Source: Rhodococcus wratislaviensis (GTDB lineage: Bacteria > Actinomycetota > Actinomycetes > Mycobacteriales > Mycobacteriaceae). From it: a stretch of DNA of 64,000 bases. Of this stretch, positions 25,430-32,677 are shown one piece after another (the first letter of the stretch is position 1; each line of letters starts with the position of its first letter). The notes beneath the pieces were generated by a model. The model was given only the letters and a program-made list of their open reading frames with translations. It was not told the DNA's origin and made no database searches. A program made the position numbers and the translations under genes. Where the stretch lies: NCBI RefSeq assembly GCF_900455735.1, contig NZ_UAUI01000022.1, forward strand, positions 1-64,000, read 5' to 3'.

Positions 25430-25444
25430 CGCGTATATACGCGT
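25429..25444. promoter_or_regulatory. 16-bp perfect palindrome upstream of arsR-type gene
   Basis: ACGCGTATATACGCGT is a perfect palindrome starting at the last base of the TetR stop codon and ending 18 bp before the ArsR-family ATG. The next bases, ACGCGCATAC, partly repeat the half-site. Position and symmetry suggest an autoregulatory operator for the ArsR-family protein. Confidence 0.5.
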
Positions 25445-25462
25445 ACGCGCATACTCGGGAGC

Positions 25463-25780
25463 ATGGCACCGGACGTGTTCACCGTGGTCGCCGAACCGCA
25501 GAGGCGCAGGATCCTCGAACGGCTGCGGTCCGGCCACGCCAGCGTCGGCGAACTCGTCGACCAGCTCGCACTGCCGCAGCCGACCGTGTCCAAGCACCTG
25601 CGGGTGCTGCGCCAGGCCGGATTCGTCACCTGCCGCACCGCCGCCCAGCAGCGCATCTACAGCCTGCACCGCGAACCCTTCGACGAGTTCGACGCGTGGC
25701 TGCAGCCCTACCGCCTGCTGTGGACGCATCACTTCGACGCCCTCGAGCGGCACCTCGATTCGAAGGAGACCCCCTCATGA
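25463..25780 (+). CDS. ArsR/SmtB-family transcriptional regulator
   Basis: A 105-aa winged-helix repressor. The recognition region LALPQPTVSKHLRVLRQAGF is at about 36-55, followed by a wing (VTCRTAAQQRIYSL). No CxC or His-rich metal-binding motif is present, so this is the non-metal subgroup usually encoded with an AHSA1/SRPBCC partner. Its stop overlaps the ATG of the SRPBCC gene (ATGA), and a perfect palindrome lies just upstream of its own start. The two genes form an autoregulated pair. The inducing signal is unknown. Confidence 0.9.
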   Translation: MAPDVFTVVAEPQRRRILERLRSGHASVGELVDQLALPQPTVSKHLRVLRQAGFVTCRTAAQQRIYSLHREPFDEFDAWLQPYRLLWTHHFDALERHLDSKETPS

Positions 25781-26340
25781 CCGAGCCAGACGCACGGCGC
25801 GACTTCCGCCCCGGCCCACTGCGGCACGTCGAAGCACGACCCGACGGCACCCGCTGGACCCTGACCTTCGTCCGCGACTTCACCCACTCGCCGTCGGCGC
25901 TGTGGACCGCGCTCACCGACCCCGGCGAACTTCCGCAGTGGGCGCCGTACACCGCGGACCGGAACCTCGGAACAGTCGGTCCCGCCACCCTGATCATGGT
26001 CGACGGGCAGGACCGCACCGAACTCGACGGCACCGTGACCCGGGCCGAAGCACCTCACGTCCTCGAACACACCTGGGGCGACGACCTCCTGCTCTGGACG
26101 ATCGAGGAAACCGACGCGGGCACGCGACTGACCTTGCGCCACACGCTCGACGACCAGCGAACCGCGGCGATGACGGCCGCCGGGTGGCACATGTGCCTGG
26201 ACGTCGCCGAGGCCCTGCTCGACGGCAATCCGATCGGACCGATCGTCGGCGCCGAAGCGATGGACTACGGCTGGCGCGAACTCAACGAGCAATACTCCGA
26301 ACGCCTCGGCGTCGAACCGATCGATCCGACGCTGCAGTGA
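25777..26340 (+). CDS. SRPBCC/AHSA1-domain protein coupled to ArsR regulator
   Basis: A 187-aa protein of the START/AHSA1-like fold. The family start pattern is visible at about 28-50 (TLTFVRDFTHSPSALWTALTDPGEL), followed by WAPYT and the closing helix GWHMCLDVAEALLDG. Such proteins bind hydrophobic ligands, and in ArsR-SRPBCC pairs they are thought to act with or beside the regulator, though their biochemistry is poorly known. It overlaps the arsR-like gene by 4 bp. An upstream extension of the frame covers the regulator and is not real. Confidence 0.85.
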   Translation: MTEPDARRDFRPGPLRHVEARPDGTRWTLTFVRDFTHSPSALWTALTDPGELPQWAPYTADRNLGTVGPATLIMVDGQDRTELDGTVTRAEAPHVLEHTWGDDLLLWTIEETDAGTRLTLRHTLDDQRTAAMTAAGWHMCLDVAEALLDGNPIGPIVGAEAMDYGWRELNEQYSERLGVEPIDPTLQ

Positions 26341-26380
26341 ATCGGTGACGGGCGTCCGCCGCTCCCCGTACCGTTGACGC

Positions 26381-26731
26381 ATGGGACTGCAATGGGAAGC
26401 CGTGGTGGTCAACGCCGTCGATCCGGCGGCCCTGGGACGCTGGTGGGCCGAGGCTCTGGGTTGGGGCGCCGTGACCGATTCCGACGGCGACGTCCACATC
26501 CGGCCCCGGGCCGACAGTCACCCCGAAATCCTGTTCGTGGCCGTTCCGGACCGGAAGCAGCTACCGAACCGGCTGCATCTCGACTTCCGGCCCGACGATC
26601 AGCAGGCCGAGGTCGCACGACTACTCGGGCTCGGCGCCCGGCACGCGGATGTCGGTCAGGGCGAGCAGAGTTGGGTGGTGCTCGCCGATCCGGAGGGCAA
26701 CGAGTTCTGCGTCCTGTCCGACCGGCGCTGA
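26381..26731 (+). CDS. VOC-superfamily (glyoxalase-like) protein
   Basis: This 116-aa single VOC domain begins LQWEAVVVNAVDPAALGRWW and ends DPEGNEFCVLSDR. The closing DPEGNEFC segment carries the Glu that usually binds metal, and His575-type ligands are not obvious except HLDF in the centre. The family includes glyoxalases, dioxygenases and antibiotic-binding proteins, so the function is open. It lies 40 bp after the SRPBCC gene on the same strand and converges on the sigma-factor gene. Confidence 0.8.
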   Translation: MGLQWEAVVVNAVDPAALGRWWAEALGWGAVTDSDGDVHIRPRADSHPEILFVAVPDRKQLPNRLHLDFRPDDQQAEVARLLGLGARHADVGQGEQSWVVLADPEGNEFCVLSDRR

Positions 26732-26737
26732 CACCGC

Positions 26738-27220
26738 TCAGGCCACCTTCGTCCGCAGTGTCTTCAGCGCCTCGTGCTGCACGACGAGGACCCGGCCCAC
26801 CGGGAGCCCGAGGACGCCCGCGGTGTCGTGCACGGACAGCCCGTCGATGACCCGCAGCAGCACGATCTCCCGGGCGGTGGCGTCGAGATGGTGCAGCAAC
26901 CCGGCGACTTCCGCCGGAATGTCGGGGCTTCCGGCCGCGTCGCCGTGCACGTCCGCAACGGTCCGGCTCACGATGCGATACACCTCGCGGACGGGATGGT
27001 CACTGCGAGCGAGAGCCGGAAGGTCCCGCGCCACCGCGAGCAGCGCTTCCTGAGCCACCTCGTCCGCCGGCCGCGTGACCTGCGTGGAATTCCCCACGCG
27101 GGTGCGGCAATAGCGCACCACCTGCGGCCACAGCGTCGTCATCACCCGCTCGACGGCCCTGCGATCCCCCGCCGCGGCAGCCGACGCTGCCGAATGTAAT
27201 TCCTCGTCAAGCACACTCAT
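26738..27220 (-). CDS. Sigma-70-family (SigD/ShbA-like ECF) sigma factor
   Basis: A 160-aa alternative sigma factor with region 2 (VVRYCRTRVG through RPADEVAQEALLAVARDLPA) and region 4 (AREIVLLRVIDGLSVHDTAGVLGLPVGRVLVVQHEALKTLR, residues about 115-155). The layout and wording resemble SigD of mycobacteria and ShbA of streptomycetes. No anti-sigma gene is adjacent, which matches ShbA-type factors, whose level is controlled by expression. Promoter targets cannot be inferred here. ATG at 27220 is preceded by GAGG at short spacing. Region 2 is less canonical than in typical ECF factors. Confidence 0.82.
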   Translation of the reverse strand: MSVLDEELHSAASAAAAGDRRAVERVMTTLWPQVVRYCRTRVGNSTQVTRPADEVAQEALLAVARDLPALARSDHPVREVYRIVSRTVADVHGDAAGSPDIPAEVAGLLHHLDATAREIVLLRVIDGLSVHDTAGVLGLPVGRVLVVQHEALKTLRTKVA

Positions 27221-27344
27221 GTGACCTCGATCCCCCGACCTCGCCGCCTCCGGTCATCCGTCACGGCGCTTCCGTACTCATCTTCCGGCACACGAGGGGT
27301 CGACACATCCGGGAGATTCCCCATTTCCCGGTGCGTGAAACCAC

Positions 27345-27806
27345 CTACATGTCCGGCTTCCTCCGCAGGTTCTTGGTCTGGCCGCGTTGCTTCTTGGCGT
27401 CGAGTCTTCGTCGGTGCGAACCCTTGGTCGCCTTGGTCGGACGCCTGGTGCGGGGTTCGGCCAGAACAGCCGCGCGCAACAGTGCCGCCATCCGGGCCCG
27501 CGCCGCGCGCCGATTACGCAGCTGTGAACGGGTTTCGGACGCCGTCACAGCGACCACCCCGTCAACGAGCCTGTGCCCCAGCTGAACCTGCATGCGCTCG
27601 AGCTGTGCAGGCGACAGCGTCGACAACGTCCACAGGTTCACCCGCAACTCCACCCGCGAGTCCGTGGTGTTGACTCCCTGACCCCCGGGACCGCCGGCGC
27701 GAGAGAACCGCCACTGCAACTCGGCGGCCGGAACGACGAGCGACCGCGTGATCTCGAGGTCGTCGGTGACCTCGCCGCCGGGAAACACCGGAGGAACTTC
27801 GCTCAC
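27345..27806 (-). CDS. arfB: Alternative ribosome-rescue factor ArfB (peptidyl-tRNA hydrolase)
   Basis: This is a 153-aa release-factor-like protein that hydrolyses peptidyl-tRNA on stalled ribosomes. The catalytic GGQ motif is in SRAGGPGGQGVNTTDSRVE, and the C-terminal basic tail (KKQRGQTKNLRRKPDM), which enters the empty mRNA channel, is present. Both are diagnostic for YaeJ/ICT1. The GTG start at 27806 overlaps the stop of the mycolyltransferase gene (GTGA), so the two are translationally coupled. This pairing with an envelope enzyme looks accidental rather than functional. Confidence 0.93.
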   Translation of the reverse strand: MSEVPPVFPGGEVTDDLEITRSLVVPAAELQWRFSRAGGPGGQGVNTTDSRVELRVNLWTLSTLSPAQLERMQVQLGHRLVDGVVAVTASETRSQLRNRRAARARMAALLRAAVLAEPRTRRPTKATKGSHRRRLDAKKQRGQTKNLRRKPDM

Positions 27807-28834
27807 ACTCCCAGCGCCCGGGCCAGCACCGGCCAGGAATCGTGCAGGTCGTCCTGCCAGTACCCCCATGAGTGTGTGCCCGAGTTACGGAAACTCGCGG
27901 TTGCAGGTATTCCCAGCTCGCCCAGGCGATCCGTGAATCGATGGGTGCAGTAGTTGGTCACCGCTTCGATGGGGCCACCCGCGTAGATCTGCCGCGCGAG
28001 TGTAGCGACGTTCCCGTCGATCCCGGGGCCGTCCAGAGTCTCGTGGCGGCCCGGCAGACCGTTGCCGTTGGAGAGGAACAGTTCCGTTCCGCGCAGTTCG
28101 GCCGCGTGCACGTAGGGATCGTTCGCCGCCCACGCCGGATCGTCCGCCTTGCCGTACATGTTGACCGGATTGCCGTAACCGTAGTTGTCCATGGTGATCT
28201 TGATGAGGAGCTGCCCGAGCGGATCACTGGTCAGGGCGCAACCGCTGTACGCGGCCACACCACGGAACAGTCCGGGAGCGGCGATCGCCAACTGCAGCGC
28301 CGCGGTGCCGACCCGTGACATGCCAGCGAGCGCGTTGACTCCGTTGGTGCCGAGGGCCGCGTCGACGACCGGCGGAAGCTCCTGAGTCATAAAGGTCTTC
28401 CACTTGTTCACCCCCATCGCCGGGTCGGGGCTCTTCCAGTCGGTCCAATACGCGTTCTCGCCGCCGGAAGGGCTGACGATGTTCACGTTCTGGTCGGCCA
28501 GGAACTCTTCGACGTCGGTCTTCTCCCGACGAACCTGACCGTCGAGGAAGTACAGCGTGGGCCTCGGCACGCTCGTGTCGGCGGGCCGCTGCACGTATAC
28601 GGGCACCACCTTCTGCATCGACGCCGAGAAGACGTGCAACGTCAGGTGTCTCGGATCGATCACGGTGACGTGATCGAGCTTCGACCCGTTCGGCGCCACC
28701 GCGGAACCGAGCGCCCGACCGGTGTCGACGATCGGATCGGCGGCCGCGACGGTGCCGCCGAGGCAGAGAGAGACCACGGTCACGGCCGTCACGGCCGCTG
28801 TTCGCAATTTCCCCCGAAAAATGTGTCGTGTCAC
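27803..28834 (-). CDS. Antigen 85-type mycolyltransferase/esterase
   Basis: A 343-aa exported alpha/beta-hydrolase of the mycolyltransferase (Fbp/Cmt) family, which transfers mycolic acids to arabinogalactan or trehalose in the cell envelope. Residues 1-32 form a signal peptide ending VAAADP. The nucleophile is probably Ser173 in AGMSRVG, with His in GTHSWGYW near the C-terminus. The usual motif has a Met/Ala after the Ser, so MSRVG is a variant. It starts with GTG 16 bp downstream of the TnpB stop, with no clear ribosome-binding site. The TnpB element appears to have inserted directly in front and may have separated the gene from its original promoter. Confidence 0.87.
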   Translation of the reverse strand: MTRHIFRGKLRTAAVTAVTVVSLCLGGTVAAADPIVDTGRALGSAVAPNGSKLDHVTVIDPRHLTLHVFSASMQKVVPVYVQRPADTSVPRPTLYFLDGQVRREKTDVEEFLADQNVNIVSPSGGENAYWTDWKSPDPAMGVNKWKTFMTQELPPVVDAALGTNGVNALAGMSRVGTAALQLAIAAPGLFRGVAAYSGCALTSDPLGQLLIKITMDNYGYGNPVNMYGKADDPAWAANDPYVHAAELRGTELFLSNGNGLPGRHETLDGPGIDGNVATLARQIYAGGPIEAVTNYCTHRFTDRLGELGIPATASFRNSGTHSWGYWQDDLHDSWPVLARALGV

Positions 28835-28850
28835 GACCGTCTACCGCCGT

Positions 28851-30416
28851 TCATGCTGAGTGTCGTTTAGTGCCGTCTGCATGAGTATCCGGGTTACCCC
28901 GGGCACGTTCACCACCAGGTGGTGTTCCCGCAGCGATACCGTCAGCCCACCGAGTGGCGGGTCTTATGGTTGGTTTCTGTCGGGCGTCTTTTACGTCTCG
29001 TCCGCAACTCGCCGAAGACGCACCACCGTCAACAACCGCTGCGAGTGCAGCGAGGTTGAGAGCAGCATTGTGATCACGATCAGCGCGAAATCCGCACGCA
29101 TCGCAGCTGAACACCCGAACATTCAACGGTAGTTTGGCTTTCACTACCTGACAGTTCGAGCAGGTCTTACTCGACGGATACCACCGGTCTGCCACCTGCA
29201 GACCGGTGCCAGCCCATTCGCACTTATAGGTCAGTTGTCGCCGGATCTCGGCGAACGCCGCATCCTGCAGAGCCCGGTTCAACCCCCGCTTGTAGGCGCC
29301 ACCGGAGCGGGTCATTCCCGCGACGTTGAGGTCTTCGACGACGACGGTATCGAAGTCCCGCACCAGTCGGGTGGTGAGTTTGTGCAGGTGATCGCGGCGA
29401 CTGTTCGCGATGCGGGTGTGCACCGCCCGGATCTGTTCCTGGGTGCGCAGCCAGCGCCGGGAGGGTTGTTGACCGGTGCGACGATCCGGGCCGACACGGC
29501 GGGACGCACGGCGCCCGAGGCTACGAAGTTGTTTCGCATGCTTGCGTGCGTGCGTCGGATTCTCAATCATCTCCCCGTTCGAGAGGACTGCGAGGTGTTT
29601 GACCCCCACATCGACTCCGACCACCACACCGCAATCGCCGACCGCGGCGGAGGTACCGGTGGTGGCGGGTGGCAGTGCCCGCGCGGGGAGAGCGATTTCG
29701 ACCGAGAACGACACCTGCCACCGGCCCCGACGAAACGAGAGGGTCGCCGACCGAATCCGCGCCGTCCCGGCGATCGTCTTTCGTGCCAATTTGCGGGTCG
29801 ATTCGGCAGACCGGACCACGCCGATCCGTGGTAGTTGGATGTGGCGTCGATCCCCGCTGTCGGTGACCAACCCGAAACTGCCGGTGGTGAACCGGCACGA
29901 CAGCACCGCCCGTTTGCTCTTGAAACGGGGAAATCCCATCAGACCTTTGCGTTTTCCGGATCGGGCGTCGGACCAGTTCGACAGGGCGGCCGCGCAGTTC
30001 GCGAGTCCGGAACTGTAGGCCTCTTTCGAATTCTCCGGCCACCACACCTGCCCAGTGGCGGCGTTGACGGCGACGTCGTTCTTGACGATATTCCAGTGTT
30101 TGCGCAGACTGTACGCAGACCACGACACCGGCGGCGTCAACTCCGCGTCAGGGATCTCGTAGGATCGTTCCGCAGCGCGTTGGTCGAGGTTCGCCTTGAT
30201 CTCCGACAGTGCCCAGTTGTAGGCGAAACGCTGCGCCCCACAGTGCGACCGCAACGCCGACGCCTGCTCGGGGGTCGGATCGAGGACGTACACGAAAGCA
30301 CGGATCACCACCCGAGATGAGTCCACGCCCTGTTCGACAGTCGCGTCCAGAGTCCGGCCGGGAGTCGGTGCGGTGACCTGGGCACCGGGATCGATCAGCC
30401 CAGCGGTGGACGTCAC
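28851..30416 (-). CDS. tnpB: TnpB-family RNA-guided endonuclease (IS605/IS607-type OrfB)
   Basis: This is a 521-aa TnpB, the RuvC-type, omega-RNA-guided nuclease that helps IS200/605 and IS607 elements persist. The RuvC acidic residues are intact: Asp269 in GVDVGVKHLAVLS, Glu361 in VVVEDLNVAGM and Asp448 in ADRDHNAALNLA. The zinc knuckle is Cys419/Cys422 and Cys438/Cys441. The gene looks active rather than decayed. The conserved body begins near residue 37, where an in-frame GTG (30308) could be an alternative start. The annotated GTG at 30416 overlaps the stop of a 33-codon ORF. No TnpA transposase is nearby. The omega-RNA would be expected to overlap the 3' end near 28851. Confidence 0.92.
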   Translation of the reverse strand: MTSTAGLIDPGAQVTAPTPGRTLDATVEQGVDSSRVVIRAFVYVLDPTPEQASALRSHCGAQRFAYNWALSEIKANLDQRAAERSYEIPDAELTPPVSWSAYSLRKHWNIVKNDVAVNAATGQVWWPENSKEAYSSGLANCAAALSNWSDARSGKRKGLMGFPRFKSKRAVLSCRFTTGSFGLVTDSGDRRHIQLPRIGVVRSAESTRKLARKTIAGTARIRSATLSFRRGRWQVSFSVEIALPARALPPATTGTSAAVGDCGVVVGVDVGVKHLAVLSNGEMIENPTHARKHAKQLRSLGRRASRRVGPDRRTGQQPSRRWLRTQEQIRAVHTRIANSRRDHLHKLTTRLVRDFDTVVVEDLNVAGMTRSGGAYKRGLNRALQDAAFAEIRRQLTYKCEWAGTGLQVADRWYPSSKTCSNCQVVKAKLPLNVRVFSCDACGFRADRDHNAALNLAALAAVVDGGASSASCGRDVKDARQKPTIRPATRWADGIAAGTPPGGERARGNPDTHADGTKRHSA

Positions 30417-30514
30417 GCCAGGTCCGCCGCAGCGGTCACATCAGCCGCGGCATTGCGGCGTGCACCACACTTCCCGCACCAGCGAGCGCACAACGCGGTT
30501 ATCACCTCGGTCAT
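30413..30514 (-). CDS. 33-aa CxxC peptide ORF coupled to tnpB
   Basis: This short frame starts at ATG 30514 and ends in TGA overlapping the tnpB GTG (GTGA). It encodes a peptide starting MTEVITALCARWCGKCGARR with a three-Cys cluster, CARWCGKC. A purine-rich GGTGGGGG stretch precedes the ATG. The coupling geometry is the kind usually seen between real genes. It may be a leader that sets tnpB translation, a small zinc-binding partner, or the displaced N-terminus of an older reading frame. I know no family for it. Confidence 0.4.
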   Translation of the reverse strand: MTEVITALCARWCGKCGARRNAAADVTAAADLA

Positions 30515-31181
30515 ATCGCACCCCCACCACCAACCACCCCGTCGTCGGTCAACACGAGCAGCGTACGACAGGGCACCGACAACACTGGGCCGATGCACTC
30601 GAACCCGAACCCGAACTCGAACCCGGCGAGGCGGTTCCGATGCTCGACGCGATCGTCGACACACTCCAATCAGCCAGTAGCCTGTGAAGTGCGGTGCGTT
30701 TCCCGCCTCGGCCGGAACCGATCTCGGTGACCGCCTCCGGCACACTCAGGCCATGCTTTCCGCATTTCGGTTACCACACGCCCCACCCGGTCTGGCGTCC
30801 CACATCGGCTCTGATCAGAGGGCGACACCGAGCGCTACGCCACCACCGCGCCCACAGAACCCGCCGAATGAGATGCCGCCCGTTCGGATCCCCTACCGGA
30901 ATCGTGCCCGACGGCAACCGCCGAGCCTGGATCGGCAGCGCCCCGCGTGGAACCACGCCAACGCGATCCGATACTTCACGTGTTCGCCGCCCAACCCTTC
31001 AACATCACGGCGCTAAACCACACTAAAACAACATCACACAGTTCGATCACGCAAACCGTACGCAACCCTCTACCCGCACGAATTCCGGTCCCGGGCATGC
31101 TAACAGTTCCCGATGCCGAGTAACGGAAGCGACCTTCCGCGCGATGAACATCCGACCCCCCACGTTCATTGAAGGACCGGC
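30515..31181. other. Gene-poor interval between TnpB element and nuclease gene
   Basis: No convincing gene is present in these 667 bp. Short frames of about 110 codons exist on the plus strand (around 30684-31026) but their codon choice is poor and two overlap in different frames. A run of short GAACCC-type repeats is at 30600-30632. The last 180 bp are AT-richer and probably hold the promoter of the HNH nuclease gene. Part of the interval may be the far end of the TnpB element or a decayed gene. Confidence 0.5.
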
Positions 31182-32270
31182 ATGACGTTTCCCCCGCCCT
31201 CACCATCTGCCGTACGCAAGAAGTGGCCCTGGATCACCGGCGGGATCGTCGTAGCCGTGGCCGCGGTCTCGTTCCTCAGCCCCGGACGGGACGACCAATC
31301 GGCCCAGGCCACAGCGGTATCCGCGTCTGTGACGCCGACGCTCGCCGATTCGACGACCGTGCATGCCGCGTCGAATTCGTCGACAACGGTGCCGGTTTCG
31401 TCTGCCCTCGCCCTTTCGCCGGCCGAACCCGCCGCGGTCGGCGCCGCCGACGCGACCGCCGCGCTGCAGCAACTCGCCGGCCTCGAGATCAAGGGACGCG
31501 CACCGAAAACCGGCTACGACCGGGATCTCTTCGGTCAGGCGTGGACCGACGACGTCATGGTCGAGGGCGGCCACAACGGATGCGACACGCGGAACGACAT
31601 TCTCGGGCGCGACCTCGAACAGATCGTGTTCAAGCCGGGCACGCGCGACTGCGCGGTACAGACCGGAACGCTCCTCGACCCGTACACGGGCAACACCATC
31701 TCCTTCGTCCGCGGTGAGGGCACGTCGAACGCCGTGCAGATCGATCACGTCGTCGCGCTGTCCGACGCCTGGCAGAAGGGAGCCCAGCAGCTCGACACCG
31801 CGACCCGGGTGAACTTCGCCAACGATCCGCGGAACCTGAAAGCCGTCGACGGCCCCACCAACCAGCAGAAATCGGACGGAGACGCCGCAACCTGGCTGCC
31901 CCCGAACAAGAGCTACCGGTGCACCTACGTGACCGATCAGGTGGAGGTGAAGGCCGCGTACGGACTGTGGGTGACCCAGGCCGAACACGATGCGATCGCC
32001 CGGGTTCTGCAGGACTGCGGGGCGGCGACGCCTGCCGTCGCGCCCGCTCCGAGTACCGCCACGGTGCCGGAAGCGGCACCTGCGCCCACTCCCGTTCCCG
32101 CTCCGGCACCCGCGCCCGTCCCGTTCGTCGACACGGCACCGCCGAGCGACGTCTACTACAAGAACTGTTCGGCGGCCAAGGCGGCCGGTGCCGCGCCGGT
32201 TCACATCGGCGAGCCGGGCTACGGCACCCATCTCGATCGCGACGGCGACGGCGTCGGCTGTGAGAGCTGA
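31182..32270 (+). CDS. Secreted HNH endonuclease (DUF1524) with Excalibur domain
   Basis: A 362-aa protein with an N-terminal membrane/export segment (residues 14-32, WPWITGGIVVAVAAVSFLS), a Ser/Thr/Ala-rich linker to about 85, and a nuclease domain at 85-275 containing IDHVVALSDAW and NDPRNLKAVDGPTNQQKSD, the His and Asn-rich core of the DUF1524/HNH group. A Pro/Ala stalk leads to a C-terminal Excalibur calcium-binding motif (DRDGDGVGCES). It is probably a surface-anchored or secreted DNase. A shorter paralogue lacking the Excalibur domain is at 39236. ATG at 31182 was chosen by the export signal. The function, nutrient release or DNA uptake or defence, is not known. Confidence 0.88.
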   Translation: MTFPPPSPSAVRKKWPWITGGIVVAVAAVSFLSPGRDDQSAQATAVSASVTPTLADSTTVHAASNSSTTVPVSSALALSPAEPAAVGAADATAALQQLAGLEIKGRAPKTGYDRDLFGQAWTDDVMVEGGHNGCDTRNDILGRDLEQIVFKPGTRDCAVQTGTLLDPYTGNTISFVRGEGTSNAVQIDHVVALSDAWQKGAQQLDTATRVNFANDPRNLKAVDGPTNQQKSDGDAATWLPPNKSYRCTYVTDQVEVKAAYGLWVTQAEHDAIARVLQDCGAATPAVAPAPSTATVPEAAPAPTPVPAPAPAPVPFVDTAPPSDVYYKNCSAAKAAGAAPVHIGEPGYGTHLDRDGDGVGCES

Positions 32271-32376
32271 TCCGGGCCTGGCGCGACACGCGCCGCCACC
32301 ACCAGTTAATCTGAACTGCCTGCAGGGACGTCGGGTACCTGTAGCTCTCTGTACATGTCAGAAAGATGAGATCGGC

Positions 32377-32673
32377 ATGACCACTGCACCCGACGCACTC
32401 GGGCACCCCCCACATACGGACGAACCGCCAGTCGCCCGCACTTATCAGAAGCCGGCGTTGTCGGCGCGCGAAATCGAGGTTCTCCGCCACTGGTTGCGGG
32501 GCGACTCCAAGCTCGCCGTCGCCGCCGACCTCCACATCGCTCTCGGAACGGTCAACACCCATCTGACCCGTATCCGCGAGAAGTACGCGCTGGTCGGACG
32601 TGACGCGTCCACCAAGACGACGCTGCTGGTCCGGGCCCTTCAGGACGGGATCATCACGATCGCGGAACTCTGA
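32377..32673 (+). CDS. LuxR-type HTH protein
   Basis: A 98-aa protein whose main feature is a LuxR/FixJ DNA-binding domain: LSAREIEVLRHWLRGDSKLA then LGTVNTHLTRIREKYALVGR (residues about 28-75). There is no receiver or ligand-binding domain, so it resembles orphan GerE-like regulators. It starts at ATG 32377 with a GA-rich stretch (GAAAGATGAG) upstream. The frame could be extended further upstream into the nuclease gene but without a suitable ribosome-binding site. It converges on the hydroxyacid oxidase gene with a 4-bp gap. Confidence 0.82.
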   Translation: MTTAPDALGHPPHTDEPPVARTYQKPALSAREIEVLRHWLRGDSKLAVAADLHIALGTVNTHLTRIREKYALVGRDASTKTTLLVRALQDGIITIAEL

Positions 32674-32677
32674 CGGC

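Larger units (their letters stand above)
28851..30514 (-). mobile_element. TnpB-only IS element (IS605/IS607 group), ends undetermined
   Basis: The span covers tnpB and the small coupled ORF upstream. These elements lack terminal inverted repeats, so the ends cannot be fixed by eye. The left boundary must lie within the last tnpB codons or the 16 bp before the mycolyltransferase GTG. The right boundary lies somewhere in the gene-poor 30515-31181 region. No transposase gene is present, so mobility would depend on an enzyme in trans. Confidence 0.6.

Noticed and set aside
30684-31026. Two overlapping plus-strand frames of about 110 codons upstream of the HNH nuclease
   Set aside because: Poor codon preference, no ribosome-binding sites and no recognisable domain.
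28851-31181. A TnpA transposase (tyrosine Y1 or serine recombinase) partner for TnpB
   Set aside because: I looked on both strands around the element and found no HUH motif or serine-recombinase frame.
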